Assembly (NCBI GenBank): GCA_021464245.1
Contig: JADCRB010000021.1
Location: 601,305 to 665,304, forward strand
Origin: Carallia brachiata
Lineage: Eukaryota > Streptophyta > Magnoliopsida > Malpighiales > Rhizophoraceae
Reading direction: 5' to 3'
DNA length: 64,000 nucleotides
Part shown: positions 20,000 through 32,370 of the stretch, one piece after another
Numbering within the stretch: the stretch's first letter is position 1
Layout: every line of letters begins with the position of its first letter
Translations under genes and position numbers: made by a program
Notes under the pieces: model-generated
Databases searched by the model: none
Seen by the model: only the letters and a program-made list of their open reading frames with translations
Told to the model about the DNA's origin: nothing

Positions 20000-20770
20000 T
20001 ATGGATATTATAATAAAATTAAATATTTTAAAAATTAGGATAAAAATTAAATTATAAATAATAATAATATTATCTATATTTTTATAATATTAATAATAAC
20101 CATAAATAATAAAAGTATTAATATATCAGTTTCATAATTTTAATAATTATTTATTTATTAATAATGAATTTATAAAATAATATCTACAATATCATTTTGG
20201 TTATAATAATATTATTATCATTAATAATATAATAATTATTATTATTATTATTGTTGTTGTTGTTATTATTATCATCATCAATAAAAATTTATGTTAATTT
20301 TTTATTTTGTATTTTATATTTATGGTTATTACTGTGTATTAAATAATAATTATAATTATAATTATTTTATTATAATTTTTATGGTTATTTAATATTTTAA
20401 ATCTAAAATTGTATAACAATATTTTTTGTATTTTATAATTTGTAATTTGATATCTGTTATTTTTTTTATTTTTTTATTTTTTTCGTATTTATATTTATTT
20501 CACTTTTGTATTATGTTTATTTATTTTTAATGAAATAAATATTATCATATATTTGATATTGATTTTATTTTAAATTAAAACAAACGACTACAAAGAGGTT
20601 GATTCTAATTTTTAGTGAAATAAATATTATCATATATTTAATAATTTTTTATTCTAATTTTTGAGTAAACCAAATATATTATTAAATAAGTCATTTCTTT
20701 TTCGATTCTACTTGATTACAATTCTGATTTCGATTCTAATTTTAATTTTAGACCTTAAACTAAACGGCCC
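19735..20770. mobile_element. Tourist/PIF-Harbinger-like MITE with TAA target duplication
   Basis: Terminal inverted repeats GGGC(T/C)(A/G)TTTAGTT are seen at both ends and a TAA trinucleotide flanks each side (19732-19734 and 20771-20773). TAA duplications are the hallmark of PIF/Harbinger elements. The interior is about 1 kb, very AT-rich, non-coding, with TAA/TTA microsatellites near 19970 and 20235. It interrupts the segmental duplication and is absent from copy B, which marks the insertion as younger than the duplication. Confidence 0.8.
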
Positions 20771-21238
20771 TAAAAGTGTTCACGGTTTAAATTTCTATTC
20801 TAAAAATTCTGGGTTTTTGGGTTTAGAATATAAGATTTATAATAAAGAGAAGTTATCTTTTATGTAGCTAATGAACCAATTAACTTTTTAATAAATTTAA
20901 AAAAGTTAATTAATTAAAGAGAATGATACTCATTATAAACAATCAATAAAAAAAATAAACAAAGATAATATTTTATATTATAATAATACCTACTATTTTT
21001 ATTAATATTATTTTATTAATTATGTATAATAAATGTAAAAATTGACTAAAAACCAAATCAGATGAAAAAAATGTAGGGAGCACAGGGTTCAGAAAAATGT
21101 AAACTAATCACCTTTCATTTTATTGTATGAATAAATAAAGATGTTGAATACAAAAAAAATTATTTTATTGTCGTCTTATGTCAGTATCGATAAATGTTAG
21201 TTCAGTTAGTTAATAGTCTAACCTCAAGCACTCAGTGG

Positions 21239-21958
21239 CAGTGGCAGGGTCAAAAATTATTTCCAGTGAGGAAAAGTTTACGTTTGGTTAATAGAAAAAT
21301 ATTTTAAGTAATATAAAATAAAATAATATTAATTTTATCCACATTGTTTCTTACCTAAGTTTTTAGTGGCATATTTATGAAAATATTAAACAAAAATAAT
21401 ATAATCAGATGAGCTAAAATTTATGTATATTGTTCACATTTTATTTTGTCATGATTATATATAGGATTTTTTTATGTTTGGAAAACAGTTTCACTCGTTG
21501 TTACGTTTTAATCTTATTTACCTTACAAAATTTTATTCTATCACTAAAAAATCAATGAATATATGTATTTTAATTCAAAATATGATAGATATCGACTGTT
21601 GATTCATTTAAAACTAAAAAAAATTATCTATATTTTATATAACTTAAATTATATATGTGTATAACTCAAAGGCATATATATCTTTCAAATATAATTAATG
21701 TAATAAACTAACTCATTTTAAAAATTAAAGAAAAAATTTGTGACAATTTTTAATCTATATTAATTGAAGATTTCAGAATGTCTCCATCCAACAATTTTAA
21801 ATTTTGAGTTGAGGCAAAAAAAAAAAAAAAAATTCAAGTGGGGGCAAGTAAAAAATTTGAGTAGGGACAAACTTGATAACTCTATATAAATCATGCAGAA
21901 ATTAATTTTTTGAGGAGAGGCAATTACCCCCACATTGAACCAAGTGACTCCGCCACTG
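21239..21958. mobile_element. Candidate non-autonomous DNA transposon with CAGTGGC termini
   Basis: The left end reads CAGTGGCAGGGTCA and the right end, reverse-complemented, reads CAGTGGCGGAGTCA, 12 of 14 matching. CAGTGGCGGA-type ends recur in many plant repeats. The 720-bp interior is AT-rich and has no ORF of note. I could not identify a clear target duplication. Confidence 0.45.
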
Positions 21959-22694
21959 GATTCACTTACCATTGCAGAGATGTTTGAATTTAAAAAAAGC
22001 ATTTGTTAGAAGGAAAAAAAAAAAAAGAAATCATAGTACTCTGTAAAGTGGTTACCCACTTACATGGTCACCATTTTAATGCACCAAAAAAACAATCTCC
22101 TATCAGTCCCTCAACTTTAAACTGAAGAAAGTCCCCGTCTGCATCTTATCCTGATTTTCTCTTGTTGGAAATTCGACCCTCTCCATCCGTGAAGCTATAT
22201 CCCCGCCTCTCTATCGTCCATTGCGCTGGAGCCGCGGCACCTCGTTTGTTCAACTTTCTGTCTTCCTGAATTTCTCCATCTATCCTTCTAAGTAATTGAG
22301 AATATTACTTATACTTTCTTATTTTTTCAAAAAAAAAAATTGTTGCGCTATTGTCGAAAAAGTCTTCAGGGAGAGTTATACTTATACAAGGGAGAATGGG
22401 TGAGGGGTGTGGTGGAGATTAAATTTCTGACCACATGTTTAATCAACAAGACCGATGACTATTTAAATTAATACTCAAGAATTAGCAAAAATGTTTTTCG
22501 AAATAGAAATATTTAGACAAAGCCACAGATTGGTATCGACAAGGATAGAATCAGCGTAAAATCTCTGGCCCTAGTTGGATTTATTAAGCTGGCAATCTAG
22601 TTGTTTACTGATATTTGTTTATGAAAATTTTTAATTAACTAGTAACAAATATCATTGCTTTGTGGAGTTATAAGACTGATATTTCTTTTGCACG

Positions 22695-22985
22695 TTGTGG
22701 GCACTTGTTCACGCAATTTTTGCGTCAACCTATACTAAAACATCTTTGGACGATCTTGAGCGAGCATTCTTCGAGCGGTGCATTTTTTTAACAAAAGAAA
22801 ATCTTCTGAGATGCTCTGACTATAATTTTTGCATCGACCTATACTCAATCTCTCTGGAATATCTTGAAAGAGCATTCTTCACGCGGTGCACTTTGTTATC
22901 AAACGAAAATATTCTGAGACACCCAACTTGTAAGAAACTTGAAGTTAAATTTCATACACCAGCTAATGTAATCTGTCAAATCTGA
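22695..22985 (+). CDS. Unrecognised small ORF with two 36-codon repeats (96 aa)
   Basis: The DNA from about 22712 is a head-to-tail duplication with a period of about 108 bp, and the same frame stays open through both units. The protein units share LERAFF.RC and ENLLR/ENILR. A 108-bp period is an exact multiple of three, but two diverged copies could keep the frame by chance. No signal peptide, intron or known domain is seen. It may be non-genic. Confidence 0.25.
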   Translation: MWALVHAIFASTYTKTSLDDLERAFFERCIFLTKENLLRCSDYNFCIDLYSISLEYLERAFFTRCTLLSNENILRHPTCKKLEVKFHTPANVICQI

Positions 22986-24206
22986 AGCCATAATATTATA
23001 CGGTATCTCTATGTGATGACGTTGAAGCAAAATGGTCTGTCCTCTGTTCCTTCGGGACACCCTGTTATAACTTGAGATTCTTATTTAGAAAGTCTTGAGT
23101 TTTGAGAAGGGGTATAGAGTTTTAAAAATAAGGAGAGTTGTCTTATTATATAATTCATGGTCCGGTCTGATTCAATAAAAAAAAAAAAACTGCTCACCTG
23201 TTGTACAAAGAAGAAAATGATATCAATAAATCTAATACAAATATAGTCATTTTGGGATTTATTTTTCAAATACACTTTCTAATGTCACATACACCGTCAA
23301 AGTAGTTATTCCCTTTTTGTTTTTTCGAATCAATTAAATCTGGAGAACAACTTTCCATATATAGAAGAATGATTCGTCGTATCCCAAACCATGTTTTTCT
23401 ATTGGATATTCTACTAGAGGTTTTTTAACGAAAGAAAATATTAGATAACAACAAAATAGCAAATAAAGAGATATAAATGTTGTACGATTGAAATTTAAAA
23501 AATAAAAAAATAAAAAAATTATTACATATTGTTACATAAATTATATGATTATTTCGTTATTATTTAAAGTTAAGTTATATAGTGAAACTCTTTAAACAAA
23601 TTAAACAACGAGATATGCATCTGGTCCAATCCTAACACAAAATTCACAAGAAATCCCCACATGGAGGGCATGGAAAACCAACTATATCTCCATTCCTTTG
23701 TTTCTCTTTGGTGCAAAGTATGCGATTTCTTTATAAGTAGCCTTTTGGTTTGGTTTTACACAAATGAGATGAAAAAGGCACGGCAAGTCGCCCACCTGTG
23801 ATGAATGATAGCGACATTGATCGAAACCCCATAAGCACCAACCATTAATAACAAACGGAGAGGAAGAAAACCAAACAAAGTTCTCAATCAAAAGCATGCT
23901 CATTTGTTCTGGCTTCATCCACAGAATCTTTTTCATCTCTTTTTGTTTGGTCCAGTATCCTCTTACATATATACAGACACCTTAATCAATCACTTCTTTT
24001 TTGTCATGCATGGAAAAAGTTATCCATCATTGACAACTTTTTATCTATCTAGGCGCAGAAAAAATAAAACGAAACAATAACCCGCACACAAATACTTTTT
24101 GCACACAAATTTTTTGTTTGGTCTAAAATTAGAATTGAGTCCAAATTAATCTGGAATCAAGTCGGAGAGGATCCGTAAGCAGGACAAAACTCTTCCAACG
24201 CCCATT

Positions 24207-27200
24207 ATGGCTAAACTATGGTGCTTAATTGGGTGCACGGTCACACTACTGCTCCAACTCTCCAATTTTGCCATTTCGAAATGGGAACAAGTACCAACAC
24301 CACCGCTGCCAGTCCTACCAATTCCTTCCTATTCCCAATTGAAATGGCAGCAGAGAGAAGTCATCATGTTCCTTCACTTTGGCATCAACACATTCACGGA
24401 CTCCGAATGGGGCACCGGCCAAGAGAACCCGAAAATATTCAACCCCGCAGGCCTCAATGCAAACCAGTGGGTCAATGCAGCAACAGAGGCAGGAATAGAT
24501 CTCATGATACTTACAGCAAAACACCATGATGGGTTTTGCCTGTGGCCCTCAAAGTACACTGACTATTCTGTTAAGAGAAGTCCCTGGAAAAATGGCCGGG
24601 GAAATGTTGTTCAGGAACTCGTCGATGCTGCCAGGGCCCATGGTGGGGTTGACGTCGGATTGTACCTATCCCCATGGGATCGACATGACAGAAGATATGG
24701 GCAAGATGTAGAGTACAATGAATATTACTTGGCCCAGTTGCAGGAGTTGCTCAACAAGTACGTATAAACTGAAAAAATACTTATATGTGGATTTTTAGTG
24801 TCATAAATAAATTAAGATTGATAATTTTTAATTTCTTTTTGTAAATGTTATTAATTTTATGATAAAAATTAACAAAAATCGAGATATATATTAATACTCA
24901 AATAAACAATATTATTTAACTACCATACGTCATTTATCTATTATTTTTTGGGATTATGAAAATTTGGGTGAATGTCTTAGCAGCTATGGCAGCATTAGGG
25001 AAATATGGTTTGATGGAGCGAAAGGGACAAATGCACCGAACATATCGTACTACTTCTCGGATTGGTTTGCAGTGGTGAAGGAATTGCAGAGTTCCATCAA
25101 TATATTCTCGGATGCTGGCCCTGATGTCAGATGGGTCGGAAATGAAAATGGTTTTGCCGGAAGCACCTGCTGGTCCACTATTAACCGCACCTCGCTGTCT
25201 ATCGGCAATGCTAGCATTGACGAGTAAGTAACTTGCAATTTCAAGCCCAAAGCTAATTAATACCCTTACAGTACTTTAAGCTGCCGATCATTAGTTGTAT
25301 TGTGCCTGTGATGATGCCTTAAATAATAATTACTATTTAATTTTTGAATTATTGGGGTTGGTAGGATGATAAAAACTTCCATTTTCTGCCACTCTTTCCT
25401 TAAATTTGGTTAATTAGCCCTATGTTTAGGGTGGAAAAAGGAGAGAGACGGAGACAGAGGGAGGAGAAGAAAAATTTCCAATCTTTTTTGTGTTTAGATA
25501 GAGGGAGAAACTTTCCACTCCACAAGAATTTGGTTTGTCATGCAAATCACACTACTGGATAATATTTATTTAAATCTTAAATTTTTATAAATTTTTATAA
25601 TTGATTTTTAAATTTTTTTAATTTATTTAATTAAATTTTATATTTTTTAGATCTTCCACAATTGAATTTTTCTGTTAATTTCATCGTTAAAAACACATTT
25701 GATTTTAGAGGTGTGAAAACGTGTCGTTGAGTCAGATTCATATTTGGTCGTTTCGGTTTAGATTATTTATAAGTTTAGTTATTTTTGGGTCATTTTGAGT
25801 TAAGTTACTTCAAATTCGAGTCAGGTTCGAGTCAACTTACGGGTTAGCTAAAATGTAGCCTTTTTATTCAAAAAAAATTTATATAAAATTCTTAAAAATA
25901 AAAATAAAATCATAAAATCAAAAATAATTCAAAAAACTTGTTTTAAAAATTTTAAAACTCAAAATAAAATTTAAAAATTCACAAAAAATATCAAAATATA
26001 TTAAAAAAATTTATGATTAAGATTTATATTAAAAATAATAGAATCTATGTTTTTTATAACATAAAATATATAATTCATATGATATAATTTTTTTATTTTA
26101 TTTTTTTATTCTCTTAAAAAAAATTGGGTCATTTGGGTCAGGTTCAGGTTTAATTCAAAATTTTTAAATCATTTCGAGTTCAGGTCATTTTAGATTAAAC
26201 CATTTTTGGGTTTTTGGGTCGTACTTTTTTTAACGGATTCAGGTCAATCCATCAGATCGTGTTACATTTTGACACCTCCATACCTAACGGGTCTAAAAGG
26301 TCAAATAACTTTGTTAGTAGGAACTCAATTGTAAAAAATTTGAAAAGTATATGGCTCAATTAAAAAAATTTAAAATTTTAAAATTTAATTATAAAAATTT
26401 ATAAAAATTTAAAATTTAAATAGATATTATTCCCACTAACAAAGCCTTAATTATTAACGGGTTTTATAACATTCAGTTTCAGCCCCCAATTTAACAGTCT
26501 TTAATTCAAAAGTCATATCAATACTCCACATAAAAGCAGTCCGATTAATTTATTTCCTTGGCCAACAAGTTTATGTTATGGTTGTCAAATTTGGAATGGA
26601 CACATCAATCAAATCGATTTGATTGAGACTTAATCTAAGGTTTAACTCAGAAAGTGACAAATTTAAGAAAAAACTGATCAACTGATCAGTTTGATCGGTC
26701 ATTTGATTAACCGGTCTTGATTCAACTATTTTTTTTTAATTTGGTGAAGTTAAATATATGTTAAAACTATAAAGAAAAAACTTACATTTGGAGAGATTGG
26801 ACCTCTTAGCTCAAGGATAAGAGAGTAGCTTTTGAACCACAAAGACAAGTTGATTCATTAATCATAATAGCATCATATGTGATATGCATATGTCTGCGCT
26901 CTTTTGGAAATTTGGCCTTTCGATTTAGACTTTTCCATTTCGAGAGTTAGACGATAAAGGCAACTTCTTTTAGCATGTTTTCTCATAATTTTTTATTAGA
27001 AATTTTTAACATACCAATTTAATTTATTTTTATAAATACTTTACAATATAACTATGAAATACATTTTAGAAAAAAAATTCTAACTCGTGTATAAATAAAA
27101 TTGATTTTATTATATACATATTTTTTAAAACAATGTTTTATGTCCTCAATTATCTATCTTTATACGATATATTTCTTAATTTTTGAATATTACTATTTGT

Positions 27201-28256
27201 TAAAATATAAATTACATATGATTAAAATTTTCAAATATAATATTATGATATGTATAATACTTATATTTTATATATTATCATATTTTATATTAAAATTTTT
27301 ATATATTTAATGTTAAACATTAGTTTAACCGATTTAATTTCAGTTAAATCGATTTAATTTTGAACTTCTGAATTTTCTGGTTCAATAATCGATCTGATTC
27401 CGACAATCTTGATATATTAATTTGATAAGAACTTTACATCATGGTTGTATTTTATATAGCACTAAAGTAATTATATAATTCATTTAACGATATCTAATAA
27501 TTTAACTATTCTTTTAATTTAGTTATTTAATAACTCGCATTACTTTAACATTAATTGATGATTTCAATGGTTTGTGTTAATTCAAAACATTGCAGTTATC
27601 TCAACACTGGAGATCCAAAAGGGACCGACTGGCTGCCGGCTGAATGTGATGTTTCGATCCGGCCAGGATGGTTTTGGCACAAAGCAGAATCACCAAAGAA
27701 CTTGACCCAACTACTGGAGATTTACTACAACTCGGTGGGGCGGAATTGTGTGCTACTACTCAACGTGCCACCCAATACGACCGGCCTCATATCGGACGTT
27801 GATGTCCAAAGATTAAAAGAATTTAGAAACGCCATTGACACAGTATTTTCAACAAATTTGGCTGACAAGTGCTTTGTAAGAGCTAGCAGCCAGAGAGGAA
27901 GCAATTTTGGGCCTGAAAATGTGCTAGATGGTGACCATATATGGACCTATTGGGCTCCAAGTGACGGACGGCAAGATGATAATTGGGTCGAATTTGCATG
28001 TCCCCGTGGGTTGAGATTTAACGTGATTAGGATTCAAGAAGCGATTGGCCTTGGTCAGAGGATCAAACAGCATGAAATTTATGTGGATGGTAAGAAAGTT
28101 GCTAATGGGACCACGGTGGGCTACAAGAGGTTGCATAAGCTAGAGAAGGGAGTTGAGCATGGGCAAAGTGTGAGAATTAGAATATTGGAATCAAAAGGAC
28201 TGCCGTTGATCTCTTCCATTGGCCTGCATTATGACCCTTTTTATCACAAAAATTAG
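24207..28256 (+). CDS. FUC1: Alpha-L-fucosidase 1, GH29 (3 exons)
   Basis: Secreted enzyme that removes alpha-L-fucose from glycans in the cell wall or apoplast. Exons 24207-24757, 24984-25223 and 27596-28256 join in phase to 483 aa, close to the family's roughly 500. It starts with a hydrophobic signal peptide (LIGCTVTLLLQL). The GH29 barrel shows MFLHFGINTFTDSEWGTG, LTAKHHDGFCLWPS and LYLSPWDRH. The catalytic nucleophile is the Asp of EIWFDGAKG early in exon 2. Exon 3 finishes the barrel (AECDVSIRPGWFWH, NSVGRNCVLLLNVPPN) and adds a discoidin-like C-terminal domain (about residues 365-483). No frame damage is seen. The exon 2 acceptor is a tandem AG-CAG pair that could add one Ser. Intron 2 (2.4 kb) carries a nested MITE. 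Confidence 0.95.
25560..26432. mobile_element. Palindromic MITE interrupted by a second element, in FUC1 intron 2
   Basis: The outer arms at about 25560-25706 and 26279-26432 are inverted copies (shared run AAATTTTTATAAATTTTTAT). Between them lies an inner element of about 571 bp, 25708-26278, whose own ends are inverted: GAGGTGTGAAAACGTGT on the left and GAGGTGTCAAAATGTAAC on the right strand. The inner part is rich in GGGTC-type motifs, unlike the A/T outer arms. The picture is a hairpin MITE with another element inserted in its loop. Confidence 0.7.
26433..27595 (+). other. Remainder of FUC1 intron 2
   Basis: AT-rich intron sequence. Around 26590-26730 there are short repeated motifs built on aatcgatttgatt and gatcagtt, and similar gttaaatcgatttaat at about 27340, suggesting decayed repeat DNA, but no clear ends. 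No coding sequence. Confidence 0.45.
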
Positions 28257-28874
28257 CAGTCATATCTACGGAAAAAAAAAAATTTGGTGACTTCACTTAT
28301 GTAATTTTAGAATAATTAAAAAGTTATATGAATGATTATATGATTGAATTTATAAAAAAAATAAATATATTGTTAGAACTGTTGAATGTAATTGTATAGA
28401 TGTTTATTATTACTTATTTAAAATTACTTAGTATTACTCTTGTATAAAAGAAATCCCTTTGCCTTCGGGCCTGTTTATTACTCGACCTTCGGTTCTCTTT
28501 GTTATATGGGTCACGCCCTGCCAATTTAAATAACAAATCCGATAGTGTAGTAGTGCTAGAAGGCAGAAGCATAATGGATCCATAAATTGTAAAGGTGAAA
28601 GGTTTTTTTTATTATTATTATTTTTTAATTTGAGAAATTGAACTGTTATCTTTCTTTCTCAATTTCTTTTCACGTGACATAGTTCCAAATGGTGTGAAAA
28701 TAGGCTAAACACATTTGAAAAATACATATAATTGAGGATTCTTAGTTAGTATGATAAACGGTTTGTATCTTCTACTAAGAGATTCGAGTTCAAATTCTAG
28801 TTCTCTCTCACTCTTCTTTTCTCCAATGATAGGCTATCATCTCCACGATAATTAAAAAAAAAAAATCATATAGT
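28257..28874. other. FUC1 3' flank with a possible tRNA-derived SINE
   Basis: The FUC1 3' UTR is followed by non-coding DNA. 28741-28865 has a tRNA-like layout, with a box A-like ttagttagtatgat, a box B-like gagttcaaattc and a short A-tail at the right. This would fit a small SINE, but the boxes are degenerate and no target duplication is clear. Confidence 0.35.
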
Positions 28875-29897
28875 TTAGTGTATGACAACAACAGTGGCTT
28901 CGATCAGCTTCCACAATACCTGTGTAGTGCCGTCAACCAGGTGAAGGGTGCAGTCCTTGGGAGCCAGGCAACAATTGCATCTTGGACTAAGCTTTTGGGA
29001 ACCTGTAGACTCGCATGTCATGTAATCTACTTGCAAGCAGTACAAAGGGCAAGCTGTGGTTCCCACTCTTTCGGTAGCCATCTCCAGCGAAATGGCACCT
29101 GATGATGATTGCAATACACCAATACCAATAACACAACACCAAAAATAATTAAATAAATAAATGAACCCCAAAAAAAAAACGACAACATAATTCTGGTTGC
29201 ATCTTTAATTAGGAAGTGGAACTTGGCACGATTCATTTTCCTTTCATGAATTTGATTTTTAACTTTGAGAATTGGTCTCGTTAGAAATTCATTTTGAAGC
29301 ACTACAAGAGAATAAAAAAAGAAGAGAAGAAATGTTAAATGTGAACCTCCATATTTCGCTACTAAGGTTTCAGCCTTTTTTAAAATAACAATAGAAAATT
29401 CATTTAATATTTAAAGTAAAGTGTTTGTTAATTTTACTCATTTTTTTATGAGTATAATTTACTAATAGTCTTACGTCATACGAATTTTTTTTTTTTCAAG
29501 TTGATCTCATTTATTGTGTATTTAAAATTATTAGTAAATTATATTCATAAAAAATAAGTCCCAATTAGAAATTTCTTTAAAGTAAATGATCAAGACTTTG
29601 CTTCCTTGCACTATAGGAGCAGAAAATCATAGCTAAATTAGTAAATATGATAATTGAAACAAATTAGTGCTTTTTTAAAGAAGAAACAGATGGCAAGTTA
29701 ATTAGAAACAAAGCGCAAGGCAAAAGCAAAAATTCATTCAGTATAATATGACTATCATGCATACCTTAACAACCAAATTTCAAGGTGAAAGAGATGCAAG
29801 ATCCTCAAATTTTAAGGCAAACTAGCAAATCGAGAAAGATAAACAATAACATACCAAAGATAAGGAAAATAATAGCTCCAACTCTGTTAATAGCCAT
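28875..29897 (-). CDS. Potato type II proteinase inhibitor (copy B, 3' frameshift)
   Basis: Paralogue of the gene at 17772-18228, almost identical in the mature inhibitor. Exon 1 29897-29855 (MAINRVGAIIFLIFG, signal peptide) and exon 2 from 29098 join in phase across a 756-bp intron, against 220 bp in copy A. One extra base near 28919 shifts the frame after DGTT. The eighth cysteine is lost and the tail runs on to a stop at 28875. Without the extra base the end would read TTQYCGS and stop at 28904-28906, matching copy A. The missing cysteine would break a disulphide, so as written the protein is probably misfolded. This may be a sequence error or recent decay. Confidence 0.8.
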
Positions 29898-31850
29898 GCT
29901 TCAATGTTGCAAGTTAATCTTGAATATTATGCGTTTTTATACTACAAAAGAAGCACATGACATTCAACTCCAAACTACAGCATAGTCTAAGTCAACTATT
30001 TAGAATAGGTGGTGGTGGCCTAAAAGTGCGGAAATCAATACGATAATAATACTCGGCTATAGTCAATTTGAACAGGCTATTCAAAGTTACTAAACGTTGA
30101 ATGTGATTTTTTTTTTGTTTGAATTATACTGATTTTGTGTGTATAAAATATCGTGAGTTTGTTTCTCTATCCCTTTTTTGGTATATCTTGAACAAAAGAA
30201 AATAAAGTAGAAATAACATTAAAGTCGAGAAATACAACCTTATAACTATCACTATCTAGTAACAAATGTGATTCAAGTGAAAATTGAGACAAAAATACTT
30301 TTCTTTGAGTGACTTAAACACTCAATTTAACTAAGAAATCTGCACATTAATTCTCCTTCTCTTTATTTATGTGCTGTCCAGGTCTCTCAAGGCCTTGCAC
30401 ATAGGCATCAAACATCTTCAAGTAAAACTAATAATAACGTTCCCTTTTCTATTTCTAAATGATAGCATTTTTTTTGGTAATAATTGACTATATCTAATAT
30501 ATTAAGGTATTTAAAATCTTAACGATTTAGAAAAAATGCATTTTAAGATCATTTAAAAAATTATTTAGTCTCAATTAATAATAGAATAATTTCTAAGAGC
30601 AAAAGTTTTAAATTTAAGTCTCAATTAGAGCTTATAAATTAACAAAAAAATAACCAATGGTTTTGTGGAAATAGTTATTTCTTCTAAAAAACACATTATA
30701 TAAAAACTGTTTTCCTAAGATAGACTATTTTCCAGCAGATATAGAAAAAAATTTGGAAGACAATGAATTTGGCCGCTTCGGGATTTCCTTTATATTTTTT
30801 TTGGGTCAAAAAGTACAATATTTCATTTTATTAAAAAATAATTTTTATTTTATGAGTCTTCCTCTACAATTTATTCTAATCCTATTACCAAAAAATTTAT
30901 CTGCATACCAGTCTTTTTTATTATAAATTGAGTCAGCATCAATAAATCAGCAGTCTTTTACGGGGAGCCTTTGGATCATCACCCAGAAGGTCTCCCTGAG
31001 CCACCATGGCTCCATTAGAAATCAACCCACATCATGATGTCACCAGTCACCACTAACCACCGCCGCCCTTTGAACAACCATCCACATTGACCCCACCAAC
31101 CAGCCAGGACAATATAACATATCAATATTTTCAATTTTAAATTTTTAAATTTTTTAATATTTAAATTTTAAATTTTTTTGATATTTTATTTAAATTTTAA
31201 ATTTTTAAATTTTTTACTAAATCAATTCCTCTATTTACTAAAAGTGATCAATCTATTAAAAATTAATTTTAACTTTACAAAAAATTATTTAAAAAAAATT
31301 AAATATATGAATTAAATATTTTTTCTATCAAAAATATGAATGTTACCTATTTAATTCGTATATTTATTGATTAAAAAAATATTTAATTCATGTATTTAAC
31401 CTTTTTTAAATAATTTTTATGAAGTTAAACTCATTTATTAATTAATTGACCACTTTTTGTAACTTAAATGACTGATGTAGTATAAAATCAAAAAGTTTAA
31501 AACTCAAATGAAATGTCAAAAAGATTTAGAATTCAAATATAAAAAAATTTAAAAATTTAGAACTAAAAATAATTAATATCCTGTCATCACAGCCAAAGTC
31601 CTCACTAAAATACAAATGGCTCTCGCTGTGCAGACGCGCAATGCGAAATCACACGCACAATACGTAAATTAATTAATTAATTAATTAATTAAAGGGAACA
31701 ATATTCATTATAAACAATTAATAATTAAATAAATTAAACAGAAAACAATAATTTTTTATTATTTATTTATAATAAATATAGCAATTGGCTAAAGACCGAA
31801 GTTAGATAAAAATATGTAGAGAGGATGGAGTTTGAAAATGTGGATCATTA
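28880..31850. repeat. Segmental duplication, copy B
   Basis: Counterpart of 17701-21110, same orientation, about 11 kb away on the far side of FUC1. Differences are a longer inhibitor intron, a single promoter unit instead of two, a foldback MITE at about 31113-31580, and no Tourist-like element. The block ends next to a LINE fragment. Confidence 0.8.
31113..31580. mobile_element. Foldback MITE, family member 1
   Basis: About 470 bp, almost a perfect hairpin: the halves are inverted copies around the centre near 31345 (attaaatatatgaattaaat against its complement). Outside it the sequence joins back onto the duplicate copy A text (ccaccagcc ... catcacagccaaagtcctc), so the insertion site is clear. 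A second member in opposite orientation is at about 59710-60195. Confidence 0.75.
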
Positions 31851-32050
31851 GGCTGAAACTTAATACAGAAGGAGCTTCTAAAGGTAATCTGCGAATAGCG
31901 GCCGTAGGGATGTGATTAGGAATCATCAGGGTGCTTGGATTGGAGGTTTTATGCAAAAGATTGGTTTCTTCAGCATTTTTCGCTGCATTATGGGACATAT
32001 ATCGAGGTCTATCCTTTGCGCGCGAATTCGGTATTCGAAGATTTATTATC

Positions 32051-32288
32051 CTAAAAAATGTTAGGTGCACCGAGTGGGTGCACAAAATTTTTTTGGAATA
32101 TTAAATAATAATAAAATATTAATTTTTTTGAAAAAAAGTTTTCCCAAGTAAGTGTCTTTTTAACAAAATTTGTTTAATATCTATATTTCATAGTTTAAGA
32201 TAACATTCATTAACATTTCATTTTTAATTTTGTAAACAAAAAAAATTAATATTATATTATCTCTCAGCTGCAGCAGCTAGTAGTACCC
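32051..32288. mobile_element. 238-bp insertion in the LINE with 7-bp target duplication
   Basis: Splits the RNase H sequence between FAREFGIRRFII and VDSQLVLDS. Flanks share TATTATC (32044-32050 and 32289-32295), a 7-bp direct repeat. No clear terminal inverted repeat, so the class is unknown. Confidence 0.55.
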
Positions 32289-32370
32289 TATTATCTTTAA
32301 GGTTGATTCTCAGCTGGTTTTGGACTCTTTGACAGGGCAAGTGCAGCTCAGCCATTTTCAACTCAATATT

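Larger units (their letters stand above)
17701..21110. repeat. Segmental duplication, copy A (inhibitor gene plus upstream DNA)
   Basis: Matches 28880-31850 in the same orientation. Shared blocks appear in order: the inhibitor gene; the W-box unit; gaattatactgattttgtg (18555 and 30120); ggaagacaatgaat (19277 and 30757); the agcagtctt block (19464 and 30948); catcacagccaaagtcctc (19627 and 31587); and cattataaacaa (20930 and 31708). Copy A holds a MITE at 19735-20770 that is missing from copy B. Confidence 0.8.
21111..24206. other. Intergenic region upstream of the fucosidase
   Basis: AT-rich and largely non-coding. Holds a candidate terminal-inverted-repeat element at 21239-21958 and a small ORF with an internal 36-codon duplication at 22695-22985. 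The last few hundred bases before 24207 are the fucosidase promoter and leader. No other recognisable gene. Confidence 0.5.

Noticed and set aside
19969..20285. TAA/TTG repeats as a possible CRISPR or satellite array
   Set aside because: Simple trinucleotide microsatellites inside a MITE, with no spacers.
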